The notes under the pieces were generated by a model. That model saw only the letters and a program-made list of their open reading frames with translations, ran no database searches and was not told the DNA's origin. DNA of 64,000 bases from Massilia sp. PDC64 (GTDB taxonomy: Bacteria; Pseudomonadota; Gammaproteobacteria; Burkholderiales; Burkholderiaceae_D), in contig NZ_FMZS01000015.1 of assembly GCF_900101265.1 (NCBI RefSeq), forward strand, positions 1 through 64,000, given 5' to 3'. Every line of letters begins with the position of its first letter. Positions within the stretch are counted from its first letter, which is position 1. This document shows, piece by piece, positions 40,346 to 49,186 of the stretch. The translations under genes and the position numbers were made by a program.

Positions 40346-41824
40346 ATGATGGAACGACGTACCCTGTTGCAGGCGGCGCTGCTGGCGCCGTGGCTGCTGC
40401 CCGCCGTCGCGGGGGCCGCGGTGTGCGCGGCGCCGGCCTGGGCCGACGCCTTGCGGCGCGACCTGGACGCGATGGCGGACGAGCTCACGCGCACCCTGCG
40501 CCCCTGGCCCGTGCCGGACAGGGTGTTCGTGCCGGAGGCGTACGGCCTGCGCGCCGGCGAGCCCGCGACGGCCGCGATCCGCCGCGCCGTCGACGCGTGC
40601 GCGGCGGCCGGCGGCGGCGTCGTCCGTCTCGGCAAGGGCGACTACGTCAGCGGCACGATCGACCTGCGCTCCGGCGTGATGCTGGAAGTGGCCGAAGGTG
40701 CGCGCCTGCTGGCCAGCACGGACTTGCGGGACTATCCCGAGCGGCGCGCGCGCCGGCCCACCGTCCAGGACAGCAACATGGGGATGAACCAGTCGCTGAT
40801 CTTCGCCGAGGGCTGCACGCGCGTGGGTATCCGCGGCAAGGGGCTCATCGACGGGCGGGGCACGCCGGACAACTTCCCGGGCCAGGAAACGACGGGCGCG
40901 ACGCCGGGCCGGCCATTCGTCATCCGCATGCTTGACTGCAGCCAGGTGGTCGTCGCGGACATACGCCTGAAAGATTCGCCGTGCTGGATGCAGAACTACC
41001 TGAACTGCGAAGACCTGATCGTGGACGGCATCCACGTCGAGAACCAGGCGAACCACAACAACGACGGCATCGACATCGACGGCTGCCGCCGCGTCATCGT
41101 GCGCAACTGCTTCATCAGCGCCGAGGACGACGCACTGTGCTTCAAGGGCGCGAGCCAGCGGCCGATCGACCGCGTGCTCGTCGAGCACTGCCGCCTGTAC
41201 AGCACGTGCAATGCGCTGAAGTTCGGCACGGATTCGCAGGGCGATTTCCGCAACGTGCTCGTGCGCCACGTGGAAGTGGGCGGACCGTCGGCCGACATGC
41301 GGGCCATGAAGCGCCGCAAGGCCGACGGCGGCATCTCGTGGGAATCCGTCGACGGCGGCACGGTCGAACGGGTGCTCGTGCACGACGCCCGCATCGTCCG
41401 CGCCGAGAGCCCGTTGTTCCTGCGCCTGGGCGACCGCGGCCGAGTGCGGCCGGAACAGGCGCGCCCGCAACCGGGCCGGCTGCGCCGCATCGTGTTCGAC
41501 CGCATCACGGGCAGCGACAACGGCGCGCGCGGTTCGTTCTTCACGGGCGTGCCGGGCCACGCCATCGAGGACGTGCTGTTGCGCGACGTCGACCTGCCGA
41601 TGGGCGCAGCGGCCGGGCCGGCGATCCGCCAGCAGGACATCCCCGAGGCGCCCGCCGAGTATCCCGACCCGCACATGTTTTCCACGGTGATGCCGGCCTA
41701 CGGCCTGTGGACGCGCCACGTGCGCGGCCTGGCCCTGCACCGCGTGCGCTTTACCGCCACCGGCCCCGACCCGCGCCCGATGCTGCTGACGGGCCTTGAC
41801 GCCGATCCTCCCTGCACACCATGA
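40346..41824 (+). CDS. GH28 family glycosidase (polygalacturonase-like)
   Basis: The 492-residue product has a signal segment (residues 8-33) and a right-handed beta-helix of GH28 type. A family opening AVDACAAAGGGVVRLGKGDYVSGTI is followed by IRGKGLIDGRG and NNDGIDIDG (238-246), then SAEDDALCFKG (258-268). The usual GHG and RIK catalytic segments are replaced: at the GHG position the sequence is STCNALKFGTDS (286-297). The enzyme may act on a modified pectin or a rhamnogalacturonan fragment. Start at 40,346 follows AAGGAGACCCGCACG. Its stop overlaps the GH43 start. Confidence 0.85.
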   Translation: MMERRTLLQAALLAPWLLPAVAGAAVCAAPAWADALRRDLDAMADELTRTLRPWPVPDRVFVPEAYGLRAGEPATAAIRRAVDACAAAGGGVVRLGKGDYVSGTIDLRSGVMLEVAEGARLLASTDLRDYPERRARRPTVQDSNMGMNQSLIFAEGCTRVGIRGKGLIDGRGTPDNFPGQETTGATPGRPFVIRMLDCSQVVVADIRLKDSPCWMQNYLNCEDLIVDGIHVENQANHNNDGIDIDGCRRVIVRNCFISAEDDALCFKGASQRPIDRVLVEHCRLYSTCNALKFGTDSQGDFRNVLVRHVEVGGPSADMRAMKRRKADGGISWESVDGGTVERVLVHDARIVRAESPLFLRLGDRGRVRPEQARPQPGRLRRIVFDRITGSDNGARGSFFTGVPGHAIEDVLLRDVDLPMGAAAGPAIRQQDIPEAPAEYPDPHMFSTVMPAYGLWTRHVRGLALHRVRFTATGPDPRPMLLTGLDADPPCTP

Positions 41825-43422
41825 AACGACTCCTCTTCCTGCTGGCCGCCGTACTGGGCACCGCGCACGCCGCGGAACCCGTGCGCACCTATCGCAACCC
41901 GATCCTGTACGCCGATTATTCCGACCCGGACGTGATCCGTTCCGGCGACGATTACTGGCTCGTCGCATCGAGCTTCCACTTTGCGCCGGGACTGCCCGTG
42001 CTGCGCTCGAAGGACCTCGTGCACTGGACCATTGCCGGCCACGTGCTGCCGCGGCTCCCGTTCGATCCCGCCTACGACATGGTCCCGCCGTACACGCTGA
42101 CGGACAGCACGTCGAAACCCGTCACGGGCCAGCGCTACGCGCGCGGCGTGTGGGCGCCCTCGCTGCGCGAGCATGCGGGTAAGTTCTACGTGTACTGGGC
42201 GACGCCGGACGAGGGCATCTTCATGAGCACGGCGAGCCACCCGGCTGGGCCGTGGAGCGCCCCCGTCGCCGTCATCGCCGGTCCCGGCTACGAGGACCCG
42301 TGCCCGTTCTGGGACGACGACGGCAAGGCCTACCTCGTCCACTCGAAGGTGGGCGCGGGGCCGCTGATCCTGCACGGCATGAGTCCGGACGGCACGCGCG
42401 TGCTCGACGGCGGCAGGACGATCGTCGAGGACAAGGTCAACCTGCCGACCCTCGAGGGCCCCAAGGTCTACAAGCGCAACGGCTGGTACTACATCTTTGC
42501 GCCCATCGGCGGCGTGGGCCACGGGCCGCAGGCCGTGCTGCGCGCGCGCCGCATCGACGGGCCGTACGAGGCGCGCAAGGTGCTGTTGCCGGGGAACGGC
42601 ATCGACGGGCCGCACCAGGGCGGCTGGGTCGAGACGCCGTCGGGGCAGGGCTGGTTCATCCACTTCAACAGCACGGGCGCGTTCGGCCGCGTCGCGCACC
42701 TGCAGCCCGTCGTGTGGAAGGACGACTGGCCGGAGATGGGGCAGGGAGGCCTGCCCGTGATCGAGGGACCCGTCCCGGACACGGGCCGCAGCGCGCCCGC
42801 GGACCGCCTGCAGGATTCGGACGAATTCTCGGCGCCGACCCTGGGCCTGCAATGGTCGTGGAACCACAATCCGGACGACGCGAGCTGGAGCCTCACGCAG
42901 CGGCCCGGCTATCTGCGCCTCCAGGCCAACGAGGCGAGATACCTGGTCGGCGCGCGCAACGTTCTCACGCAGATCCTGCAGGGACCCGCGTCCGAGATCA
43001 CGACGCGGCTGGAACTGAAGGGGCTGGGCGAACGCCAGCGGGCGGGTCTCGTGCTGTTCGGCGTCGGAGTGCCGTGGGTGGGCGTCGTGCACGAGGATGG
43101 GCGGGACTACGTGACCGTGGCCGACCACGGCGCGGAGACGCGCATCGCGCCGCTGGAGGGCAAGGCCGTCATCCTGCGCGCGGCCGTGGCGGAAGACCAG
43201 ACCGTGCGCTTCTCGTATGCGCGGGACGGCTCGGACGACTTCCGCGCTGCCGGCGCGCCGGTCAGGCTCGCGCCGTTCTCGTGGTGGAAGGGCAGCCGGC
43301 CCGCCGTGTTCACGTGGATCAAATCGGACACCGACGCGCCGAAACAAGGCGGGGGACCGCGGGCGATCGTCCGCGATTACGTCGACGTGGACTGGTTCCG
43401 GGTGACCCGGCCCGGACACTGA
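41821..43422 (+). CDS. GH43 family glycosidase (beta-xylosidase/arabinofuranosidase)
   Basis: The 533-residue product has a signal peptide (AHA-A near residue 18) and a five-bladed propeller (about 20-310). The general base lies in YSDPDVIR, the pKa-modulating Asp in EDPCPFWDDDG and the acid Glu in LEGPKVYKRNGWYY. A C-terminal beta-sandwich (about 330-530) matches the GH43_C2 type. This layout fits the xylan/arabinan-active GH43 subfamilies. ATG overlaps the GH28 stop (ATGA), so translation is coupled. The gene ends 5 bp before the convergent diguanylate cyclase gene. Confidence 0.9.
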   Translation: MKRLLFLLAAVLGTAHAAEPVRTYRNPILYADYSDPDVIRSGDDYWLVASSFHFAPGLPVLRSKDLVHWTIAGHVLPRLPFDPAYDMVPPYTLTDSTSKPVTGQRYARGVWAPSLREHAGKFYVYWATPDEGIFMSTASHPAGPWSAPVAVIAGPGYEDPCPFWDDDGKAYLVHSKVGAGPLILHGMSPDGTRVLDGGRTIVEDKVNLPTLEGPKVYKRNGWYYIFAPIGGVGHGPQAVLRARRIDGPYEARKVLLPGNGIDGPHQGGWVETPSGQGWFIHFNSTGAFGRVAHLQPVVWKDDWPEMGQGGLPVIEGPVPDTGRSAPADRLQDSDEFSAPTLGLQWSWNHNPDDASWSLTQRPGYLRLQANEARYLVGARNVLTQILQGPASEITTRLELKGLGERQRAGLVLFGVGVPWVGVVHEDGRDYVTVADHGAETRIAPLEGKAVILRAAVAEDQTVRFSYARDGSDDFRAAGAPVRLAPFSWWKGSRPAVFTWIKSDTDAPKQGGGPRAIVRDYVDVDWFRVTRPGH

Positions 43423-43427
43423 CGGCG

Positions 43428-44534
43428 TCAGGCTTCGACCACCCGGTTGCGTCCCGCCGCCTTGGCCGCGTACAGGGCCTTGTCGGCGCGGTTGACGGTG
43501 TCGACGATGGGCTCGTCGGGCTGCCAGATGCTCAGGCCGGCCGAGAAGCTGACGCGGTGTTCCGCGCCGCTGCCGGGTTCCACGGCGGGCGCCAGTGCCG
43601 CCACGCGTTCGCGCATGCGCTCCAGCACCGCGCGGGCGCTGGCGGGTGTCGTGTTCGGCAGCATCAGCAGGAATTCCTCGCCACCCCAGCGCGCGAGCGC
43701 GTCGCCTTCGCGCAGCTCGGCGCGCGTGGCCTGCGCGAAGTCGCGCAGCACGGTGTCGCCCGCCGCATGGCCGAAGCTGTCGTTGATGCGCTTGAAGAAG
43801 TCGATGTCGAGCAGGGCGATGCAGGTCGGACCGCCACCGGCGTCGCGCCGGCGCTCTTCCTGCGCCAGCAGTTCGTTCATGTGGCGGCGGTTGGTCAGCT
43901 TGGTCAGCTCGTCGATGGTGGCAAGCGTGCGGATCGTGTCCAGCGCCGTCAGCAGGTCGTCCTTCTGGGTCTTCAGGCGTGCGCGCAGCTTGCTCATTTC
44001 GCCCGTCAGCAGGGTGACCGCGAGCGAGGCGACCGCCACGAACGCGAAGTTCACGGCTTCGGCCGCCGGCGGGAAATGCACCGGATCATGCGTTGCGAGC
44101 CACCGCATCGTGCCGCCCATGACGGCCAGGTTGAACGCGGTCAGCGTCAGGGTCTGGCGGGGGCGCAGGGCGAAGACGCAGAAGACGACGATGACGGGCA
44201 GCCCGACCAGGGTCACGCCCCGCATCGGTCCGGCGATCGCATAGCCCCAGACGTGGCAGCTGATGCTGAACACGCCCTGCAGCCCGGCGAGGATGGTCGG
44301 CGCGAGCCCGATGCGCGCGCCGATGCGCACCAGCGGGTAGAACACGGCAACGCCCGCGGCGACGTAGAGGCAGATGGCACGCGCCTGCGGCTGGCCTTCG
44401 AGCGCGCCCGGGCCGAACATCAGGCCGATGACGATGGTGTACATGATGGCCGTTCCGGCCCAGTACTGCAGCATGCGGTGCAGCTTGCGGTCCGCGCCGA
44501 ACAGCATGCGCGCGGCCTCGCGGCGGGTGATCAT
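43428..44534 (-). CDS. Membrane diguanylate cyclase
   Basis: The 368-residue product has about six N-terminal membrane helices (residues 24-180), a short coiled linker and a GGDEF domain (about 205-365). Its active site is GGEEF (284-288), as in active cyclases. No clear inhibitory RxxD is seen just before it. It should make c-di-GMP at the inner membrane in response to an unknown signal sensed in or near the membrane. It starts 2 bp after the stop of the EAL-GGDEF gene, the last of a four-gene operon. Confidence 0.93.
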   Translation of the reverse strand: MITRREAARMLFGADRKLHRMLQYWAGTAIMYTIVIGLMFGPGALEGQPQARAICLYVAAGVAVFYPLVRIGARIGLAPTILAGLQGVFSISCHVWGYAIAGPMRGVTLVGLPVIVVFCVFALRPRQTLTLTAFNLAVMGGTMRWLATHDPVHFPPAAEAVNFAFVAVASLAVTLLTGEMSKLRARLKTQKDDLLTALDTIRTLATIDELTKLTNRRHMNELLAQEERRRDAGGGPTCIALLDIDFFKRINDSFGHAAGDTVLRDFAQATRAELREGDALARWGGEEFLLMLPNTTPASARAVLERMRERVAALAPAVEPGSGAEHRVSFSAGLSIWQPDEPIVDTVNRADKALYAAKAAGRNRVVEA

Positions 44535-44536
44535 GC

Positions 44537-47323
44537 TCACGCCTTCTCCAGCGTGCTCGAACGAGCGACATCGCGTGGCTGGCGTTGCTGGGCCTGCAGC
44601 ATCTCCGTGATGCGTTCGGCCGGCACCGGTGGGCTGAACAGGTAGCCCTGCATCTCGTCGCAGTCGTTCGCGAGCAGGAAGTCGCGCTGTTCGACCGTCT
44701 CCACGCCCTCCGCGATCACGCGCAGGTGCATGCGGTGGCCCAGCGAGATGACGGCCAGCGCGATCGCCTGGTCGTCGGAGCTCGACGCCAGGTCGCGCAC
44801 GAACGACTTGTCGATCTTGAGGGTCGAGATCGGGAACGATTTCAGCGCCGACAGGCTCGAGTAGCCGGTACCGAAATCGTCGATCGACAAGGTCACACCC
44901 ATCTCCTTCAGCTCGCGCATGCGTTCGATGGCCTGGTTCAGGTCGCGCATCAGCAGGCTTTCCGTCACTTCCAGGTCGAGCGCGCAGGGCGGCAGGCCGC
45001 TGTCGCGCAGGGCGCCGGCGATACGCTCGACGAGGCGTTTTTCCTCGAACTGGCGCGCCGACACGTTGACGGACACCGTGAGCGGATCCAGCCCCGCGGC
45101 GCGCCACAACTGGGCCTGGCGGCACGCGGTGCGCACGACCCATTCGCCCAGGCCGACGATCAGGCCCGATTCCTCCGCGAGCCCGATGAAGCGCATCGGC
45201 GGCACGATGCCGTGCTCCGGATGGCGCCAGCGGATCAGCGCTTCGACGCCGAACACGCGGCCCGTGCGCAGGTCCACCTTCGGCTGGTACAGCAGGTGGA
45301 AACGGCCGGCCGGCGCTCCGGCGGCCGGCGCTCCGGCGGCCGGCGCGCGCGCCGTGGGCCTCTCCCCGTCGGCAGCGTCGTGCGTCTCGTCCGCCAGCGT
45401 GGCGTCCAGCGCCATGCGCAGGCCTTCCAGCAGCACGAGCTTTTCCTCGACGCTGGCGTTCATCTCGCGCGTATAGAACTGGAAGTTGTTGCTGCCCAGG
45501 TCCTTGGCGCGGTACATCGCGGCATCCGCGTTCATCATGAGGGTCTTCGGATCCTCGCCGTCGCGCGGGTACACGACGACGCCCATGCTGCAGCTCACGC
45601 GCACGGCCTGGTCGCCGATCTGCACGGGTTCCGTCACGGCCTGCCGGATCTTTTCCAGCACGGGCGTCAGGGCCAGCGGGCTTTCGCCGGCGTCGGGCAG
45701 CAGGATCACGAATTCGTCGCCGCCCAGGCGGCCGAGGGTGTCCGTGCGGCGCAGGCAGGCCTGCATGCGGCTGCCGACGACCTTCAGCAATTCGTCGCCG
45801 GCGTTGTGACCGAGGCCGTCGTTGACGAGCTTGAAGCCGTCCAGGTCGACGAACGCGAGGGCAAGATGGCCGCCGTTGCGCTGGGCGTTGCGCACGGCCT
45901 GGTCCAGGCGGTCGCGGATCAGGCTGCGGTTGGGCAGGCCGGTCAGCTCGTCGTGGTGGGCCATGTGGCGGATGCGGTCCTCGGCCAGCTTGCGCTCCGT
46001 GATGTCGCGCACCATCGCCACGGCGCCGCCGTCGACGGGCACGATCTGGCGCTGCAGCCAGCGCCCGGCCGTGGGGCCGGACGTCGCCTGCCACTCGGCC
46101 TCGATGACGCGCTGCTCGAGCACCACCTGCACGAGGTGGTCCCACATGCCGTTGGTGCGGTAATAGGGCAGCGCGTCGCCCAGCAGCTGGCCGCGCAGCG
46201 CCTCGTTGGCGATGCCCGTGAACAGTTCGGCGCGGCTGTTCGAGCCCTCCACGAGGAAGTCGACGATGGTGCCGTCCGCGCTGGTCACGCTGCGCAGGAC
46301 GAAGAACGCGTCCGGGCTCGCTTCCGACGCGGCCGCATAGGTCTGCTGCGCCTGGCGCTCGCGCCGGCGTGCCTTGGCCACCTGCCACGACCACGCGCTG
46401 ATCATCGCGACGACGGCGACGAGCAGCGAGCTGGCCGCCGTCGCGCCCACGAGGTACGTCCCGTAGTGCTGCTCGTACTGCGCCATCTGTTCGCTGTCGG
46501 CGAGGCCGACGACGGCCGTGAGCGGGAAGCCCGCCAGGCGGCGCGCGGCGGCGTAGCGTTCGATGCCGTCCGGCGCCGTCGGGTGCGCGGCCAGCGCTTC
46601 CTCCTTCATGCCGTCGAGTGCGATCGGCTGGCCCCAGGTCACCTTGTCGCCGATGCGCACGGCGCGCGCGACGCCGTCGTTGCCGACGAGCGCCAGCAGC
46701 CCCAGTTCGCCCGCGCGCGAGCGCTCGTACGAGCTGGTGAAATAGGCCGGGTCGACTTCGACGATGGCGACGCCCGCGAAGCGCCCGTCGCCGTCCTCGA
46801 TGCGGCGGGTGAAATGCAGGTGCGGCTCGGACCGGGCCGGGTCGCCCACGGTCTGGCTGACGAACACCGCGTGGCCGGTGCCGTTCGCGTGCACGGTGAA
46901 ATAGGGGGCGCGCGACACGTCCTGCGGCGGCATGGACGGGTTGCTGTCGACGATGGTGCCGTCGCGGTCCGCGACGCTGACCTGGAACACGAGGCCGGGC
47001 GGCAGCAGCTCTTCCGCGCGCAGCGTGGGCAGGGCGGCGCGCGTGCCGTTCATCTCGACGGAATACTTGATGACCTTCAGCGTCTGGTCGATGGCGTTCA
47101 GGTTGCGCGCGACCTGCGCTTCGTATGTGTCGAGCTGCTCGCGCACGGCATCGTGGGCCGCGTCGACGGCCGCGCGCCGTTCGGTTTCGACGAAGTGGAA
47201 ACAGGCGGCCCAGATGGCCACGAGCGGCAGCAGGGCGAACAGCGGCAGCGCGATGTGCGTCTCGAGGGCGCGCGCGAGCCAGCGGGGCCGGCGGCGGTCG
47301 GAGGCGGCGGACGACGTCATCAC
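44537..47323 (-). CDS. Cache-PAS-GGDEF-EAL c-di-GMP signalling protein
   Basis: The 928-residue inner-membrane protein has a first helix (residues 22-44), a periplasmic dCache-like sensor (about 45-285) and a second helix (290-314). A PAS domain follows (about 330-445, ending MVRDITERK), then GGDEF (455-618, site LGGDEF with GGDEF at 534-538) and EAL (672-920). The EAL domain has EALIRW at 694, the later DDFGTGYSS loop and KIDKSFV. Both catalytic signatures are intact, so it may make or break c-di-GMP. A 15-bp tandem repeat lies in the linker before EAL. It overlaps the periplasmic-binding-like gene (ATGA). Confidence 0.94.
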   Translation of the reverse strand: MMTSSAASDRRRPRWLARALETHIALPLFALLPLVAIWAACFHFVETERRAAVDAAHDAVREQLDTYEAQVARNLNAIDQTLKVIKYSVEMNGTRAALPTLRAEELLPPGLVFQVSVADRDGTIVDSNPSMPPQDVSRAPYFTVHANGTGHAVFVSQTVGDPARSEPHLHFTRRIEDGDGRFAGVAIVEVDPAYFTSSYERSRAGELGLLALVGNDGVARAVRIGDKVTWGQPIALDGMKEEALAAHPTAPDGIERYAAARRLAGFPLTAVVGLADSEQMAQYEQHYGTYLVGATAASSLLVAVVAMISAWSWQVAKARRRERQAQQTYAAASEASPDAFFVLRSVTSADGTIVDFLVEGSNSRAELFTGIANEALRGQLLGDALPYYRTNGMWDHLVQVVLEQRVIEAEWQATSGPTAGRWLQRQIVPVDGGAVAMVRDITERKLAEDRIRHMAHHDELTGLPNRSLIRDRLDQAVRNAQRNGGHLALAFVDLDGFKLVNDGLGHNAGDELLKVVGSRMQACLRRTDTLGRLGGDEFVILLPDAGESPLALTPVLEKIRQAVTEPVQIGDQAVRVSCSMGVVVYPRDGEDPKTLMMNADAAMYRAKDLGSNNFQFYTREMNASVEEKLVLLEGLRMALDATLADETHDAADGERPTARAPAAGAPAAGAPAGRFHLLYQPKVDLRTGRVFGVEALIRWRHPEHGIVPPMRFIGLAEESGLIVGLGEWVVRTACRQAQLWRAAGLDPLTVSVNVSARQFEEKRLVERIAGALRDSGLPPCALDLEVTESLLMRDLNQAIERMRELKEMGVTLSIDDFGTGYSSLSALKSFPISTLKIDKSFVRDLASSSDDQAIALAVISLGHRMHLRVIAEGVETVEQRDFLLANDCDEMQGYLFSPPVPAERITEMLQAQQRQPRDVARSSTLEKA
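45312..45346. repeat. 15-bp tandem repeat in the GGDEF-EAL linker
   Basis: GGCGCTCCGGCGGCC is present twice in tandem (45,312-45,326 and 45,327-45,341) with a partial third copy. It encodes GAPAA repeats around residues 664-673 of the sensor protein. The unit is a multiple of three, so copy-number change would lengthen or shorten the linker without a frameshift. Confidence 0.75.
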
Positions 47324-47760
47324 TGCACCACGAGGACTGCGCGCACGCTCGCGTCGAGCGCACTCCGTTCGATATACCCGATCGCTTCCGGATCGTCGGC
47401 GACCTTGCGCCGCACGGCCATGCTGTCCTGCAGCTCGATGGGCGGCTGGCCGCGGCCCGTGAACACCATCTTCGACCAGTGCGCCTTCAGCAGCGCAGGC
47501 GACTTGTTCGTCACGCGCGCATAGAATTCGTCGCGCATCGGCGTGCCGAGGCGCAGGTCGAACGGCACCGCTTCCGTGCCGTCGGGGAAGCGCACGGACT
47601 GGCCGAGGAAGATCGCGGCCACCTGGTCCGCGCGCAGCGTCGCAACGGGATTGCGCGCGGAGACGATCACGACGAGATCGGCCGCACCCGCGGGCGCGCC
47701 GGCCAGGATGCCGAGCAGCACGGACGTGCCCAGCAGGCGGAAAGACTTGATGGGCGCCAT
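47320..47760 (-). CDS. Periplasmic-binding-protein-like protein (PstS-like)
   Basis: The 146-residue product has a signal peptide (AGA-A near residue 26) and a single alpha/beta domain: VVIVSARNPVATLRADQVAAIFLGQ, PVRDEFY-like GTPMRDEFYARVTN, and GAIGYIERSALD-like EAIGYIERSAL. These match phosphate-binding (PBP-like_2) proteins. It is shorter than a full two-lobed binding protein, so it probably senses or presents a ligand rather than feeding an ABC transporter; none is nearby. The preceding porin gene ends 1 bp upstream of its ATG, and its own stop overlaps the sensor gene. Confidence 0.88.
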   Translation of the reverse strand: MAPIKSFRLLGTSVLLGILAGAPAGAADLVVIVSARNPVATLRADQVAAIFLGQSVRFPDGTEAVPFDLRLGTPMRDEFYARVTNKSPALLKAHWSKMVFTGRGQPPIELQDSMAVRRKVADDPEAIGYIERSALDASVRAVLVVQ

Positions 47761-47761
47761 G

Positions 47762-49000
47762 CTAGTACACGAAGTCGAGTGCGACGCTGGCCACGTGGAC
47801 CGGGTGCCCGGGCGTGAAGTGCGGCGTCGGGTTGATGAAGGTGCCGCGTGAGCCTTCCTGCGGCGTGACGCGGTCGTATTGCAGCTTGAGGGCCATATTC
47901 GTGCGCAGGTCCCAGCGCACGCCCACTGCCTGCGACGTCTGTTGCGGGATCGTCCACAGCAGGGTGTTCAGGCCGGCGTTGAGCGCGGCCGCCGTCGGCG
48001 CCAGCGCCGGGGGCAGGGCGGCCACCGGCAGGCCGGGCTCCGTCGTCGTGCCCGCCACGCGCACGCGCGCATACGTCGCGTACGGCGTGAATGCCTGCCA
48101 GCGCCAGCCCGCGCTGACGTAGGCGCTGCGCGTCGCGCCGAGGAACGAATGGCTGACCGTGTGACCCGCTTCGGCCATCACGAACCACGAACCGGGGTCG
48201 TAGTTCACGCCGATATTCGCGAGCATCATGCGCTTGTGGTCCATCGCATGGCGCCGGGTGAGGTCCTGGCCGATGGGACCGAAGGCGTCGAATGCGCGGA
48301 ACAATTCGGCGCCGATGTCGCTGGAGATCTCGGCGCTGATCACGTTGGCGCGCACGCTGAGCGCGCCCCAGTCGCTCGTGTTGGAGATGCCGATGCCGCG
48401 GCGTCCGTACACGTGCAGCGGTTCGATGAGGGACACGGCACTGTGTCCGTAGAACACCTGCGACGCATTGCGCACGGGGCCCATGTCCCAGCGCAAGGTG
48501 GCATCGATGCCGTCGCTGCTCGTCACGGGCAGGACGTTGTAGCCTTCGACGGGAGGACGCACCCACGGATACGCATACCCGACCTTGCGGTAGTCGGCCG
48601 TCAGGAAGACGGGCAGCGCGATGCGGCCCACGCGCAGCGCCAGTTCGGGCGTCGCCTGGTACTTGATGTTGGCCCATTCGACGCGGGGGCCGTACGTGTT
48701 GTCGAGGCCTTGTTCGCCGACCACCTGCAGCACGGCCGACCAGTGGCGCGCGAGCGTGGCGTCGACCTGCACGCCGAGGCGGGTGTCGACGTCGGTGCTC
48801 CAGCGGCGCGTGGCGCCGGCGCCGTTGGCCTTGAAGACGGACGACGTGTAATCCGCCTCGCGTTCGCTGGCGTGCACGACGCCCAGCGTACCGAAGCCGG
48901 AAATGCGCCAGTCCGGCTTGTCCTGGGCGCGGGCAGCGCCGGCGAGGGCAAGTCCGGACAGCGAGAGAAGCAGGAATTGAACGAGGCGTTGTTGCTGCAT
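47762..49000 (-). CDS. Outer-membrane porin-like protein
   Basis: The 412-residue product has a signal peptide (ARA-Q near residue 26) and a beta-rich body that opens with WRISGFGTLGVVHA and contains repeated amphipathic strands. It ends VALDFVY, with a C-terminal aromatic as in outer-membrane barrels. It resembles the porin-like proteins found beside EAL/GGDEF genes in Proteobacteria. Ligand unknown. It is the first gene of the four-gene operon; 49,001-49,186 presumably holds the promoter. Confidence 0.85.
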   Translation of the reverse strand: MQQQRLVQFLLLSLSGLALAGAARAQDKPDWRISGFGTLGVVHASEREADYTSSVFKANGAGATRRWSTDVDTRLGVQVDATLARHWSAVLQVVGEQGLDNTYGPRVEWANIKYQATPELALRVGRIALPVFLTADYRKVGYAYPWVRPPVEGYNVLPVTSSDGIDATLRWDMGPVRNASQVFYGHSAVSLIEPLHVYGRRGIGISNTSDWGALSVRANVISAEISSDIGAELFRAFDAFGPIGQDLTRRHAMDHKRMMLANIGVNYDPGSWFVMAEAGHTVSHSFLGATRSAYVSAGWRWQAFTPYATYARVRVAGTTTEPGLPVAALPPALAPTAAALNAGLNTLLWTIPQQTSQAVGVRWDLRTNMALKLQYDRVTPQEGSRGTFINPTPHFTPGHPVHVASVALDFVY

Positions 49001-49186
49001 GGTGTCGACGGATGGGCCGATCGGACCGGCGGATTGCGCGGCGGGATCCGATGGCCGGAATTCTCATCAGCCTGCGGAGATGGGCAGGCGCGGGGCGCAG
49101 GGGGCGCGGAACCCACTCTAATACTTGCGTATGGGAAAGTCGACAGCTTTTGGCCGGAAATGGCCGGTGTTCAATATCCTGTTGTG

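Noticed and set aside
45300..45350. GC-rich tandem repeats as a CRISPR-like array
   Set aside because: The units are contiguous, 15 bp long, without spacers and inside a coding frame.
43428..47363. A 1311-codon minus-strand frame spanning two genes
   Set aside because: It carries the real membrane cyclase at its C-terminal end but its first two thirds are an Arg/Ala/Pro-rich shadow of the GGDEF-EAL gene; the cyclase has its own start at 44,534.
44585..47524. A 979-codon plus-strand frame
   Set aside because: Antisense shadow of the GGDEF-EAL gene, rich in Arg, His and Val with no domain; typical of high-GC DNA.
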